Of a stretch of DNA of 64,000 bases, positions 35,537-45,377 are shown piece by piece. The stretch lies in NCBI RefSeq assembly GCF_902141845.1, contig NZ_CABFPH010000008.1, positions 40,909-104,908 on the forward strand, read 5' to 3'. The position numbers were made by a program, and so were the translations under genes. The first letter of the stretch is position 1; the number at the start of each line of letters is the position of its first letter. The notes under the pieces were generated by a model. It worked only from the letters and a program-made list of their open reading frames with translations. It did no database searches and was not told where the DNA came from. The stretch is from Methylobacterium symbioticum (lineage in GTDB: Bacteria; Pseudomonadota; Alphaproteobacteria; Rhizobiales; Beijerinckiaceae).

Positions 35537-36417
35537 CGCGCCTGCTCCAGCCCGATCAGGTGGTGGCGCAGCCGCTCGGTGCCGAGGTCGATCAGCACCA
35601 CCGTCGCGATGATCATCAGGAGGATCGCGCTCACATCCGTGTAGTAGAAGTTGCGGATGGCCACGAGCAGCTCCTGCCCGATCCCGCCGGCCCCGACGAA
35701 GCCCATCACGCCCGCGCCGCGCACGTTGATCTCGAAGCGCAGCAGACCGTAGGAGGCGAAGTTCGACAGGACCTGGGGCAGCACCGCGAAGCGGATCGCC
35801 TCGACCCGGCTGGCACCGGCGGCGGTCAGCCCCTCGACGGGCTTCATGTCGATGTTCTCGACCACCTCGGAGAACAGCTTGCCCAGCGCCCCGGCGGTGT
35901 GGATCGCCAGCGCCATCACGCCGACCATCGGCCCGAGCCCGAAGGCGATCACGAAGATCAGCGCGAACACCACCTCCGGCACGGTGCGGAAGATCTCGAG
36001 GGCGCGTCGCGTCAGGACGCAACCGAACCGGCTGCGGGCGAGGTTCGCGGCGGCACCGAAGCAGAGCAGGAAGGCCGCCAGCCCGCCGAGCAGCGTGCCG
36101 AGATAGGCCATCAGCAGGGTCTCGCCGAGCAGCGCGGCCCATTTCGGCAGGCCCCAGTACCATTCGGCGAGGTCGCCGCCGAGATTGGCGATGGTCAGAG
36201 GGGGCAGGATCCGGCCGAGATAGGCGGTGAATCCGCCGAGATTGGCGAGCAGCACCAGCGGCCGCACCTCGGCCGCGAAGCCCGCGGCCACCGCCAGGAC
36301 GGCGATGGCCGCGAGCGTCAGGATCGTCCGCCGCCGCGTGGCCGCGACCGCGCGGGCGTAGGACGCCTCCAGCGCCGCGCCGCGCTCGGCCGCGAGCGGG
36401 ACGATCCGCGTGTCCAT
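35533..36417 (-). CDS. phnE1: Phosphonate ABC transporter permease
   Basis: 294-residue permease with a longer N-terminal region, then six or so membrane helices. The EAA-type loop is GALGKLFSEVVENIDMKPVE then GLTAAGASRVEAIRFAVLPQ; the PhnE motif GFVGAGGIGQELLVAIRNFY follows. It is a paralogue of the downstream permease, and the two likely form a heterodimer. It starts 22 bases after the phnD stop. Confidence 0.94.
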   Translation of the reverse strand: MDTRIVPLAAERGAALEASYARAVAATRRRTILTLAAIAVLAVAAGFAAEVRPLVLLANLGGFTAYLGRILPPLTIANLGGDLAEWYWGLPKWAALLGETLLMAYLGTLLGGLAAFLLCFGAAANLARSRFGCVLTRRALEIFRTVPEVVFALIFVIAFGLGPMVGVMALAIHTAGALGKLFSEVVENIDMKPVEGLTAAGASRVEAIRFAVLPQVLSNFASYGLLRFEINVRGAGVMGFVGAGGIGQELLVAIRNFYYTDVSAILLMIIATVVLIDLGTERLRHHLIGLEQAR

Positions 36418-36439
36418 GGTCCGGGCCAGGGCAGGCGGA

Positions 36440-37366
36440 TCAGGACTTGCGGCGCTGGTCGTCGTTGAACTTCAGCATCTCGATGATCGGCTGGTAGTCC
36501 TTCAGCGTCACTGGGGTGAGGTCGAGGTCCTTGCCGTCCGAGAGCCGGTCGAAGGCGGCCTTGTCGGCCTTCGGCAGGGCGGTGAAGGCCGCGCGGATCC
36601 TGGCCTTCAGGTCGTCGGGCAGGCTCGCCAGCACGGCGAAGGGGCCCTCGGGCAGGAACTCGGACTTGAACACCACCCGGAAGTCGGACTGGCTGAGCGG
36701 CGTGCCGTCGGGCTTCTTCAGCATGCCCTTGGTGGCCATGCGGGTGACGACGCTGTCGGTCTCGGAGTTCCACAGGTTGGCCGCGGCGTCCGCGGTGCCC
36801 TGGACGAGGGCGAGGACGGCGTTCTCGTGGCTGCCGGCATAGACCGTCTTGCCGAAGTGCTTGTCGACCTCGTGGCCGGCCTTCTGGAGGAAGAAGCGCG
36901 GCGCCTGGTTGCCCGAGGTCGAGTTCGGGTCGACGAGGGCGAGGTTCTTGCCCTTCAGGTCCTCGATCGTCGTGTAGGGGCTGTCGGCGCGCACGTAGAT
37001 CACCGAGTAATAGCCCGAGGCGCCGTTGTTGTGCTTCTGGTTGACCACCGGCTCGGCCTTCACGCCCGTCATCACCGCGCGGGCGAAGGAGGCGGGGCCG
37101 TAGAAGGCGATCTGGATGTTGCCGGCGCGCTGGCCCTCGATCACCGCCGCGTAGTCGTTGGCGACGCGCAGCTTCACCGGAACGCCGAGCGTCCGGGACA
37201 GGTAGGCGGTGAGCGGCGCGTAGCGGTCGGTGGTGCCGGTGGCGTTCTCGACCGGGATCACGCCGAGGGTCAGCTCCGGATAGGCCGCCTTCCAGTCCTG
37301 TGCAGTGGCGGGTGCGGTCAGGGCGAGCGCCGCGAGGGCGCCGGCGAGGGTGCGGCGGGTCAGCAT
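36440..37366 (-). CDS. phnD: Phosphonate-binding periplasmic protein
   Basis: 308 residues with a signal peptide (MLTRRTLAGALAALALTAPA, cleavage near TAQD). The mature part is a type 2 periplasmic binding fold: LTLGVIPVENATGTTDRYAP, YAAVIEGQRAGNIQIAFYGP, and NLALVDPNSTSGNQAPRFFL, matching PhnD. It captures phosphonates for the PhnC/E1/E2 transporter. The gene follows phnC by 27 bases. Confidence 0.95.
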   Translation of the reverse strand: MLTRRTLAGALAALALTAPATAQDWKAAYPELTLGVIPVENATGTTDRYAPLTAYLSRTLGVPVKLRVANDYAAVIEGQRAGNIQIAFYGPASFARAVMTGVKAEPVVNQKHNNGASGYYSVIYVRADSPYTTIEDLKGKNLALVDPNSTSGNQAPRFFLQKAGHEVDKHFGKTVYAGSHENAVLALVQGTADAAANLWNSETDSVVTRMATKGMLKKPDGTPLSQSDFRVVFKSEFLPEGPFAVLASLPDDLKARIRAAFTALPKADKAAFDRLSDGKDLDLTPVTLKDYQPIIEMLKFNDDQRRKS

Positions 37367-37393
37367 CGTCAGTCTCCGGTGGAAAGGCCGCGT

Positions 37394-38197
37394 TCAGGCG
37401 ACCAGGGCGGCGGCCGTGGCCAGGGGCCGGTCGGACGGGGTCTGCCGGTCCATCACCTCGCCGGCCTCGAGGCCGTAGAGGCGCTGGGCCACGTCCTCGG
37501 TGAGGTCGAAGGCACGGCCGTCGAACACCACGCGTCCGTCGGCGAGGCCGATCAGGCGGTCGCAATAGGCGCGGGCGAGGTCGAGCGAGTGGAGGTTGCA
37601 CAGCACCGTGATGCCGAGGCGCTTGTTGGCGTCGGCCAGGGCGTCCATCACCAGCTTGGTGTTGCGCGGATCGAGGGAGGCGACCGGCTCGTCGGCCAGG
37701 ATCAGGTCCGGCTCCTGCACCAGGGCGCGGGCGATGGCGACGCGCTGCTGCTGGCCGCCGGAGAGCTGGTCGGCCCGGTTGCCGGCGAAGGCGCCCATGT
37801 CGAAGCCCTCAAGGGCGGCCAGAGCCAGCGCCCGCTCCTGCGGCGACCAGAGCTTGAGAAGGGCGCGGTGGCTCGGCGTGCGGCTGAGCCGGCCCATGAG
37901 CACGTTGGTCAGCACGTCGAGCCGGCCGACGAGGTTGAACTGTTGAAAGATCATGGCGCATCGCGCGCGCCAGCGCCGCAGCGCCCGTCCGCGCAGGGCG
38001 GTGACGTCGGTGCCCTCGAACAGGATCCGGCCGTCGCTGGGCTCGGCCAGCCGGTTGAGCATGCGCAGAAAGGTCGATTTGCCGGCGCCCGAGCGGCCGA
38101 TCACCCCGACGAAGCTTCCGCGCTCGATCCGCAGGGAGATGCGGTCGACCGCGTGGCGGTTGCCGTAGCGGCGTGTGAGATCCTCGACGACCAGCAT
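37394..38197 (-). CDS. phnC: Phosphonate ABC transporter ATPase
   Basis: 267 residues from the ATG at 38197 ([17 protein letters not shown]). Walker A is [20 protein letters not shown], the signature [15 protein letters not shown], and Walker [33 protein letters not shown] is the PhnC-specific Q-loop block. It is first in the phnC-D-E1-E2 transport unit. Confidence 0.95.
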   Translation of the reverse strand: MLVVEDLTRRYGNRHAVDRISLRIERGSFVGVIGRSGAGKSTFLRMLNRLAEPSDGRILFEGTDVTALRGRALRRWRARCAMIFQQFNLVGRLDVLTNVLMGRLSRTPSHRALLKLWSPQERALALAALEGFDMGAFAGNRADQLSGGQQQRVAIARALVQEPDLILADEPVASLDPRNTKLVMDALADANKRLGITVLCNLHSLDLARAYCDRLIGLADGRVVFDGRAFDLTEDVAQRLYGLEAGEVMDRQTPSDRPLATAAALVA

Positions 38198-38239
38198 GCC
38201 TTCATCCGTCGCGAACGGGCCCGTGATGCGCCGGAATCC

Positions 38240-38257
38240 GCGACGGTAGGATGACAC
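38240..38257 (-). promoter_or_regulatory. Weak candidate Pho box upstream of phnC
   Basis: On the minus strand GTGTCAT-CCTA-CCGTCGC lies 42 bases before phnC. The first half matches the PhoB half-site CTGTCAT at six of seven positions; the second is poor (4 of 7). Expected by function, but the match is weak. Confidence 0.25.
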
Positions 38258-38285
38258 CGACCGGGATCGACGGCCGGCGGCCTGC

Positions 38286-38957
38286 TCAGCCGGAGAACGG
38301 GACCCGCAGGATCTCCCGGAACGGTCCGCGTCCCGCCTGCCGCAGCAGGGTGAGGGCATCGATCACGAGATCGGAGCCCGCGAAGGCCCGCGACAGGCGG
38401 CCGTGCCAGCTCTCCTGCGCCTCTGGCGTGAGCGGCCCCAACAGGGTCATGTGGAAGCGGAAGGCCTCGAACACGTCCGGATAGCCCCAGCGTTCGAGCA
38501 GGGCGCGGCGGCGCGGATCGAGCCGCGCCGGGCGGCGCTTCGATCGCTCGGCCTCGCTCAAGGGCGCGCGGAACGGATCGAGCGCGGCGACGCACTCGGC
38601 TGCGAGCAGGGCGAGCGCCGGAGGTGCCGCCTCCGGGACCAGGGCGAGGTAGGCGCCGAGGCGCGCGACCCGGAGCGGGCCCGCCCGCAGCGGCGCCCGA
38701 TGCGCGGCCAGCAACCGGCAGGATGCGGCGAGGTCGGCTTCGGTGACGCCCGGCGCGAGACGCATCGGCGCCTTGAGGGTGGCGTGGAACCCGTAGATCC
38801 GCGGCCCCGCGCTCAGCGCCGCGAGCGCGGCGGCCTCGTCCGGCGCCAGCCCCGGCAGCGTCCCGCCGAGGACGGAATCGCCGAACCGGGCGAGGTCCGA
38901 TCCCGCGGGCGGCGTGAAATACAGCGCGTAGCGGATCGGGGCGTCGGTCTCGGTCAT
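38286..38957 (-). CDS. DUF1045 phosphonate-metabolism protein (2H phosphoesterase-like)
   Basis: 223 residues from the ATG at 38957 ([20 protein letters not shown]). Two HxT motifs, [13 protein letters not shown] near residue 56 and [14 protein letters not shown] near residue 168, define the 2H phosphoesterase fold. The family is found almost only in phn operons. Some members are thought to handle cyclic ribose phosphate made by C-P lyase, replacing PhnP; that role is inference here, but no phnP is visible in the window. It lies 88 bases upstream of phnC. Confidence 0.85.
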   Translation of the reverse strand: MTETDAPIRYALYFTPPAGSDLARFGDSVLGGTLPGLAPDEAAALAALSAGPRIYGFHATLKAPMRLAPGVTEADLAASCRLLAAHRAPLRAGPLRVARLGAYLALVPEAAPPALALLAAECVAALDPFRAPLSEAERSKRRPARLDPRRRALLERWGYPDVFEAFRFHMTLLGPLTPEAQESWHGRLSRAFAGSDLVIDALTLLRQAGRGPFREILRVPFSG

Positions 38958-39078
38958 GGTCAGGATCCGCTCCTCCCTGCGCTGCGGGGCCGCGGACGAT
39001 CCACTGATCCGGCGGTCCCGTCGAGCGTTTCCCGACAGCAACCCGACCGCATGACACCGTGACGACGGAGAGCCAGGA

Positions 39079-39279
39079 ATGACGACCGAAGGTGCGACCG
39101 CGAGCGACAGCCCGCTGATCAAGGGGCGCAACGCCCGGCTCTACGGCAAGTCGCGAGAGAGCTGCCCCTATGCCGAGGGCACGCAGGACCGCGCGGGCTG
39201 GCTCGAGGGGTTCGACGGCGCGAGCACGCCCGAGGCCGAGCAGGACGCGGGCACCGTGGACGACGTCGCCAAAGGCTGA
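39079..39279 (+). CDS. RMF/CrpP-like small protein
   Basis: 66 residues. The core LIKGRNARLYGKSRESCPYA and GWLEGFDGA resembles the ribosome modulation factor family (GxxAxxxGxxxxxCPY...W..G). Family members bind 70S ribosomes or DNA-related targets, and E. coli RMF promotes hibernating 100S ribosomes. The start has GGAG about 9 bases upstream. It converges with the DeoR-type gene with only 7 bases between stops. The exact role is unproven. Confidence 0.75.
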   Translation: MTTEGATASDSPLIKGRNARLYGKSRESCPYAEGTQDRAGWLEGFDGASTPEAEQDAGTVDDVAKG

Positions 39280-39286
39280 CGCAGCC

Positions 39287-40048
39287 CTATCCGGCCAGGA
39301 TCAGACGTGCCCCGGCACTCTCCAGCACCCGCCGCTGGCCTTCGGCCGCGGCGGTATCGGTGACGAGCGTCCAGGCGCTCGGCAGGGGGGCCCAGGCGGT
39401 CTGCTCGGCGCGGCCGAGCTTGGTCGAATCGGCGAGGACCACGACCTCCCGCGCCTGCTGCATCATCAGCGACTTCAGCACGACCTGATCGAGGCTCGCC
39501 TCGCAGAGGCCCCGTCCGGCGGCGACTCCGTCGGCGCTGAGCACGACGCGATCCGCCGTCATCCGCCGCATGGCCTCGACGGCGAGCGGGCCCACGGTGC
39601 TCATGCTGGTCGCCCGCAGGGCACCGCCGAGCACGACGAGGTCGAGTCCCGGCGCTTCCGCGAGGAAGGGCAGGAGCGCGAGGTTGTTGGTGACGATGCG
39701 CAGGCGCCGGCCCGGCAGCAGTTGTCCGAAGGCCGCGACCGTGGAGCCGGCATCGAGGATCAGGGTCTCGCCGTCCCGGATCAGGTCGAGAGCCGCGCGG
39801 GCGATCGCCCGCTTCTCGGGTCCGTTCACGGCCATCCGCTCGGCCAGCGTGCTCTCGGCCGGCCGGCTCGCCAGGATCGCGCCGCCATAAGTGCGGTGCA
39901 CGGCGCTCGTGGCGGAGAGATGCTGCAGGTCGCGGCGCACCGTCGAGGCCGAGACCTCGAAGCGCCGCGCGAACTCGTCCACGTCGATCTCGCCGACGCG
40001 CAATGCCTCCAAGAGAAGCGCCCGGCGCTCCTTGCTGCGCGTCGACAT
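39287..40048 (-). CDS. DeoR/GlpR-family regulator
   Basis: 253 residues from the ATG at 40048. The N-terminal DeoR helix-turn-helix is LRVGEIDVDEFARRFEVSAS then TVRRDLQHLS; the C-terminal sugar-phosphate sensor has ILDAGSTVAAFGQLLPG, RIVTNNLALLPFLAE, and VVLADSTKLGRAEQ. Family members bind phosphorylated sugars. It is the last gene of the pdxA2/kinase/permease cluster and likely controls it through the repeats upstream of the permease. Confidence 0.9.
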   Translation of the reverse strand: MSTRSKERRALLLEALRVGEIDVDEFARRFEVSASTVRRDLQHLSATSAVHRTYGGAILASRPAESTLAERMAVNGPEKRAIARAALDLIRDGETLILDAGSTVAAFGQLLPGRRLRIVTNNLALLPFLAEAPGLDLVVLGGALRATSMSTVGPLAVEAMRRMTADRVVLSADGVAAGRGLCEASLDQVVLKSLMMQQAREVVVLADSTKLGRAEQTAWAPLPSAWTLVTDTAAAEGQRRVLESAGARLILAG

Positions 40049-40132
40049 CACTGGCCCCCCGAACGCCCGAAGACCGTCATGCCGCAGGGCGGAGCCGTTG
40101 GCCAGGAACTCTGTCCGGCCCCGGCCTCGCCG

Positions 40133-41127
<995 letters not shown>

Positions 41128-41131
<4 letters not shown>

Positions 41132-42375
41132 GCGAAGCTTCCCTCGGTTCTGACGGCGCGCAGGCGCTCGCCGATGCGGATCAGGCTGTCCGCGTCGCCG
41201 AAGGCGCCGGCCTTGGTGGCGATGGGGATGGAGAGACGGCCGAGCGTCAGGCCGAGCGAGACGCCGGGCTCGATCTCGTCGACCAGGCGGATCCCGCTGA
41301 CGCCGAAGCGCGCGAGGAGCGCCGCGGCGGTCTCGCCGCCCGTCGCCGCCAGGGCACCGATCCTCGGGCCGAGCGGCTCCAGCGCGTCGGCGAGGCCGCG
41401 AACGAGGCGGGGTCCGAGGGTCATGTCGAGCAGGGCCTCATCCACCGCGATCTCGACGAGCGCGTCGTCGCCTGCCTCCAGCACCGCGGCCGCGCGGGCG
41501 GCCAGGGCCGCCCGGCCCTCGGCATCGCCGAGCAGGGTCTCGGGCTGCACGGGGAGATGCACGACGCGCTCGCGCGCGGCAAACTTCCGCGCGGCCGAGC
41601 GGGAGGCCTTGGCCAGCGAACCGACCACGATCAGCGTGCCGTGCCCGCAGGGTGCGATCGTCGGCGGCGGGGCCTCGCCTGCGCCTTCGGCACCCGCGAG
41701 GGCGTGGGCGAGGCCCGCGCTTCCGATGAAGAAGGGGATCCGTGGGAGGGCGAGGCTCGCCTGCGCGATCCGCTCAAGATCCGCATCGCTTTCGGCATCG
41801 CAGATCGCGACCCCGCGTCCGCGCTCTGCGATCCTTGCGAGGGATGCGGCGAGGTCGGGACCGCGCACCGTCTCGAGCGCCACTGTCTCGGAGGCGATCC
41901 CGGCCGAGGCCAGGATCGCGGCGAGATCGGCACTCGGATAGGTATGATCGCGCTGCCAGACCTCCGCCTCTTCCAGCGGCGCGCCGTTCACGCGGATGCG
42001 GCCCGCGACCGTCGTGCGGCCGGTCGCCGGGAAGGCCGGAGCGAAGATTCCGAAGGCGGCTCCGTCGCGGGCCCGCAGGACGGCGATCGTCGCAGCCGTC
42101 TCGGCGGCGGGCTGGCCGCGCAGGGTCGAGTCGATCTTCTTGAACAGCGCCCGGTCCGGCTCGAGGAGCCGCCCGAGCGCCGCCGCGTGCGCCTCGGCGG
42201 CGGCGCCGGCCGCGAGGCCGCGGCTGTCGGCATCGTAGGACAGGACCGGCACGGGCTCGGCGGTGCCGCCCTCCCCCCAGATCACCGAGGCGGCACGGCC
42301 CCGCCGCCCGAAGGCGATGGCGCAATCGGCCGCGCCGGTGAGGTCGTCGGCCAGGATGAGCCAGCGCGCCGGCAT
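41128..42375 (-). CDS. Four-carbon acid sugar kinase (DUF1537)
   Basis: 415 residues. The N-terminal DUF1537 domain starts MPARWLILADDLTGAADCAI (the DDLTGA motif) and has LFKKIDSTLRGQ; the C-terminal NBD domain includes LAATGGETAAALLARFGVSG. This matches D-threonate/D-erythronate kinases (DtnK/DenK). The ATG is 1 base after the permease stop region and the stop overlaps pdxA2, so the three genes are one operon. Which epimer is used cannot be decided from sequence. Confidence 0.88.
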
Positions 42376-42376
42376 C

Positions 42377-43399
42377 TCAGCGGCCGCCGACGGGCTGCCG
42401 GACGGGCGCGGCGGCGGCTTCCGCCGGTTGCTCCGCCGTTGCGTCCTCGGGGCGGCCGAAGGTCCGCGCAGTCCAGGCGGTCACGACGGGGACGAGGATC
42501 GCGGTCACCACCACGCAGGCCGCCACGAGGATGGTGGCCGGGCCGGCCGCGTCGGCATAGGCCGGATTCGCCGAGGCGACGATGGCCGGCACGGCCGCGG
42601 CGTTGCCCGCCGTCGAGGCTGCCGCCACCCCGGCCACGCCGGTCCCCCCGGTCAGGCGGTCGGCGAAGAACAGCGGAATGCCGGTGAACACGACGACGGC
42701 GACGCCCATGGCGAGGCCGAGAAGGCCGGCCTGCCACACCTTCGACAGGTCGAGCCCGGCGCCGAGCGCGAAGGCGAAGAACGGGATCATCACCGGGATC
42801 GCGCGGCTCAGGAAGTCGCGCATCTCGCGGTCGAGATTGCCGATGATCATGCCGACGAAGAGTGGCAGCACGGCGCCCACGAGGGTCTGCCACGGGAAGG
42901 CCGAGAGGCCCGCGATCCCGAGCGTGAGCATGGTCAGGAAGGGGCCGCTCTCCAGCGACATGATGGTGTAGGCGCCGACATCGCGCGGGCGCCCGTACTG
43001 GCCCATCAGCGCCATGTAGAGGCCGCCATTGGTGTCGTTCATGCTGGCGACCACCGCCAGCGTCGACAGGCCGGCGAACATGCCAGCCGTCACCGGGGCC
43101 TCGCCCAGTACCCGGCCGAAGACCAGGCCGAGGAGGACGGCGATGCCGACCTTCACGAAGAGCAGGGTGCCGCCCTTCTTCACGATGTAGGGGGTCGCGC
43201 GGAAATCGATGCTCGCGCCCATGCAGACGTAGAACACGGCGAGGATCGTCAGCGCGCCCGAGAACAGGGCGCCGGTGAACGACCCGAAGAATTTGGGGGT
43301 GCCGGGAAAGAAGGTCGCGATGAGCGCGCCTGCCAGAAGCGGCACGACCATCATGCCGCCGGGGACCGCTTCGATGGAGCGCTTGATCGGGATCTGCAT
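42377..43399 (-). CDS. 2-keto-3-deoxygluconate permease family transporter
   Basis: 340 residues with about ten membrane helices. It starts [20 protein letters not shown], a KdgT hallmark, and includes [38 protein letters not shown] and [15 protein letters not shown]. In this operon it probably imports the four-carbon sugar acid used by the kinase rather than 2-keto-3-deoxygluconate. It is the first gene, preceded by repeated TGCGC motifs. Confidence 0.88.
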   Translation of the reverse strand: MQIPIKRSIEAVPGGMMVVPLLAGALIATFFPGTPKFFGSFTGALFSGALTILAVFYVCMGASIDFRATPYIVKKGGTLLFVKVGIAVLLGLVFGRVLGEAPVTAGMFAGLSTLAVVASMNDTNGGLYMALMGQYGRPRDVGAYTIMSLESGPFLTMLTLGIAGLSAFPWQTLVGAVLPLFVGMIIGNLDREMRDFLSRAIPVMIPFFAFALGAGLDLSKVWQAGLLGLAMGVAVVVFTGIPLFFADRLTGGTGVAGVAAASTAGNAAAVPAIVASANPAYADAAGPATILVAACVVVTAILVPVVTAWTARTFGRPEDATAEQPAEAAAAPVRQPVGGR

Positions 43400-43926
43400 C
43401 TGGCTTCCTCCCTGCGCAATCTGCGCAGCTTCTCGTCGCGGTTGTGCGGACTGCGCCCAGGCAGCCGTTCGTATCCGGACTCTTGCTGCTCAATCTGCGC
43501 GATTTGCGCGTTGTGTCAATCGATTTGCGCAAATCGCGCATTTCAGGCGACGTCGCGCGCAGGCCGCGCAGGACCGGCCGCTTCGCGAGGACGGCGGTCG
43601 CCTCGGCGTCGAGTCGAGAGGAGCAAGGGCCGCAGGACGGACCGAGTCGCAGGCCAGTCCGCGCGGGGCCGTCTCCGATCGGCGCGGGCGCGCTGCGATC
43701 GGGTGGTGTCGACGATGTCGGTGAGGGCGGCGGCGACCCGCGGAGCAAGCTCGACGCGGGGACCGGCAAAGGTTCTCTGCGATGACCGACCGGCCCGGCT
43801 CGGGCTTCCGCGGGACCGCCTCAGGCCTTCGGCGGGGCGCGGCGGCCCCGTCGCGCGCCCCGGACGCAAAGGGTCCGAGGCGGGAACACGCTCACGAGGA
43901 TGCGGCGGAGCATCCCCGGGTTCCGG
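43400..43926. other. Upstream region of the sugar-acid operon
   Basis: 527 bases. The 140 bases next to the permease carry operator-like repeats (listed separately). The remainder is GC-rich without a supported gene; a 108-codon minus-strand frame (43543-43869) has no recognisable domain and I leave it out. Confidence 0.5.
43413..43536. promoter_or_regulatory. Repeated TGCGC operator array
   Basis: TGCGC pairs spaced 9 bp occur at 43413/43422 and 43496/43505, each in an AATCTGCGC or GATTTGCGC context. A perfect 16-bp palindrome CGATTTGCGCAAATCG sits at 43521-43536. Repeated half-sites in front of the first gene of the operon are what a DeoR-type regulator would bind. Confidence 0.55.
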
Positions 43927-44067
43927 TCAGACGCTGCTCAGCAGGAACATCAGGGCCGTCGTGGCGACCGTGGTGCTGAGGAAGCCGCACAGGGCGGCGG
44001 CGAAGGACGGGCCGGTGGGAGCGGATTGGCGCTGAGCGGTCAGGTCGGTGGTGAGGGGCGCGGTCAT
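43927..44067 (-). CDS. 46-residue single-span membrane protein
   Basis: A small gene starting MTAPLTTDLTAQRQSAPTGP, with a 20-residue polar N-terminus then one transmembrane helix (SFAAALCGFLSTTVATTALM) and a short end. AGGA lies about 7 bases before the ATG. No family is recognised. The clean polar-then-hydrophobic layout and the ribosome site support it, but its size keeps confidence moderate. Confidence 0.45.
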   Translation of the reverse strand: MTAPLTTDLTAQRQSAPTGPSFAAALCGFLSTTVATTALMFLLSSV

Positions 44068-44169
44068 GGCGGATCCTGTCGGCGACTCGCGGGTCGCATC
44101 TGTGGTTACGGTGCGGTGAAGCTGGGCCGGAGGCTGTGCGCAGCCGCACCTGGGCGGCGGCGCGCGCTG

Positions 44170-44481
44170 TCAGTCGCAGCGGTTGATGCGCTTGGCGATG
44201 CGCAGGTTGCGCAGCTCGCTGCGCAGGTCGATCGCGATCACGCCGGCCCCGCAATCGTCGAAGGCGTCGCGGGCGTCGTTATAGCGGTCACCGACCTCGT
44301 CGAGGGTATCGCAGACCCGGTCGTGGTTGCCGAGCCGGGCTTCCTGGCGTGCCTGGTAGCGCAGCGCCACGGCCTCATCGACCTTGCGGCGCGCCTCGAT
44401 GCAGGCGGGTGCCGCGAACGCGGTCTGCGCGGTGAGAACAAGTCCCGGGATGATCAGGACGGCGCGGATCAAAGGGTTCAT
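44170..44481 (-). CDS. Small exported protein of unknown function
   Basis: 103 residues from the ATG at 44481. A clear Sec signal peptide (MNPLIRAVLIIPGLVLTAQT, cut after AFA) is followed by a charged helical mature part with four cysteines (in PACIEARRK, DRVCDTLDE, DDCGAGVIA and NRCD). The even number suggests two disulfides in the periplasm. No domain is recognised. Confidence 0.65.
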   Translation of the reverse strand: MNPLIRAVLIIPGLVLTAQTAFAAPACIEARRKVDEAVALRYQARQEARLGNHDRVCDTLDEVGDRYNDARDAFDDCGAGVIAIDLRSELRNLRIAKRINRCD

Positions 44482-44629
44482 GGACAAACCGTTTCGGACA
44501 GACCGCTGCGGATCGACGGGCCGGAAAGGCCTGATGATCGTGATTCGGTGTGGTCGGCGCGGGGATCATTCGGAGGTTAGACTTGCGGGCTGACCAGCAG
44601 CCCGTCTGATTGTCCTTCAAACGGCAGAG

Positions 44630-45163
44630 CTAAGCCGATGGTTCCGTGGATATGGTCTTTCGACCGCGCTTGCGGGAGACGAGAATCTCTTCGAGGCTGA
44701 CGGGCTGGAATGCCTGCGCATCGACGCCGACATCGTATTGTCTCGGAATCGGCTTGAGCTGCCCGTGCGAGTGGCCGTGCAGGTTGAGCACGCCGCGCCC
44801 GATGCCGTTCCAGGTCCGGAACGCGTAGTGGCAGAGGACGAGCGCCCGGCCCGACACCACCGTCTCGGCATAGTGGCCGGTCCAGGCCCAGCCCGGCGCG
44901 GCCAAGGTCGCCGCCCCGTCGTTGTTGCCGATGATGAGGCGTTTGACGCCGTTCAGCCCGGCGAGGATCGCCCGCATCTCGGCCTCGGGCGGGCCCAGCG
45001 CGAAATCGCCGAGATGCCAGACCTCGTCCTCCGGGCCGACGCGGGCATTCCAGGCGGCGATCAGGGCGGCATCGTGATCGGCGAGGCTCGCGAAGGGACG
45101 CCGGTCGAGCCGCAGGATGCGCGGATCCCCGAAATGGGTGTCGCTCGTGAAGAAGACCGCCAT
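44630..45163 (-). CDS. Metallophosphoesterase
   Basis: 177 residues from the ATG at 45163 (MAVFFTSDTHFGDPRILRLD). Calcineurin-like metal ligands are all present: DTHFGD, VWHLGDFALG, IIGNNDG, LCHYAF and NLHGHSHGQ. This short form resembles YfcE/MJ0936-like phosphodiesterases. The substrate is unknown. Longer in-frame sequence upstream overlaps the tRNA-Gly region and is not coding. Confidence 0.88.
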   Translation of the reverse strand: MAVFFTSDTHFGDPRILRLDRRPFASLADHDAALIAAWNARVGPEDEVWHLGDFALGPPEAEMRAILAGLNGVKRLIIGNNDGAATLAAPGWAWTGHYAETVVSGRALVLCHYAFRTWNGIGRGVLNLHGHSHGQLKPIPRQYDVGVDAQAFQPVSLEEILVSRKRGRKTISTEPSA

Positions 45164-45262
45164 GCCCGATCCGGTACGCCTCGCCGAGCGCTGCGCCCGT
45201 GTCGCGGCAGCCGCCCTTTTTGGATGGACTCCCGACCGGCGAGCCGGTAACACAAGCACCGC

Positions 45263-45337
45263 GCGGGCGTAGTTCAGTGGTAGAACGTCAGCTTCCCAAG
45301 CTGAATGTCGTCGGTTCGATCCCGATCGCCCGCTCCA
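45263..45337 (+). tRNA. tRNA-Gly (CCC)
   Basis: A 75-base tRNA with encoded CCA. The acceptor stem is GCGGGCG paired with CGCCCGC, discriminator T. The anticodon loop TTCCCAA gives CCC (Gly), and the T arm has GGTTCGATC. Confidence 0.96.
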
Positions 45338-45377
45338 AAAATCTCCACGCCCCTCACGGACCGTCCGCGCTGCCAGT

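Noticed and set aside
38958..39075. Possible Pho box before the DUF1045 gene
   Set aside because: GTGTCAT occurs on the minus strand but no acceptable second half-site follows.
43543..43869. 108-codon minus-strand frame upstream of the permease
   Set aside because: Arg/Pro-rich with no recognisable motif; overlaps operator repeats.
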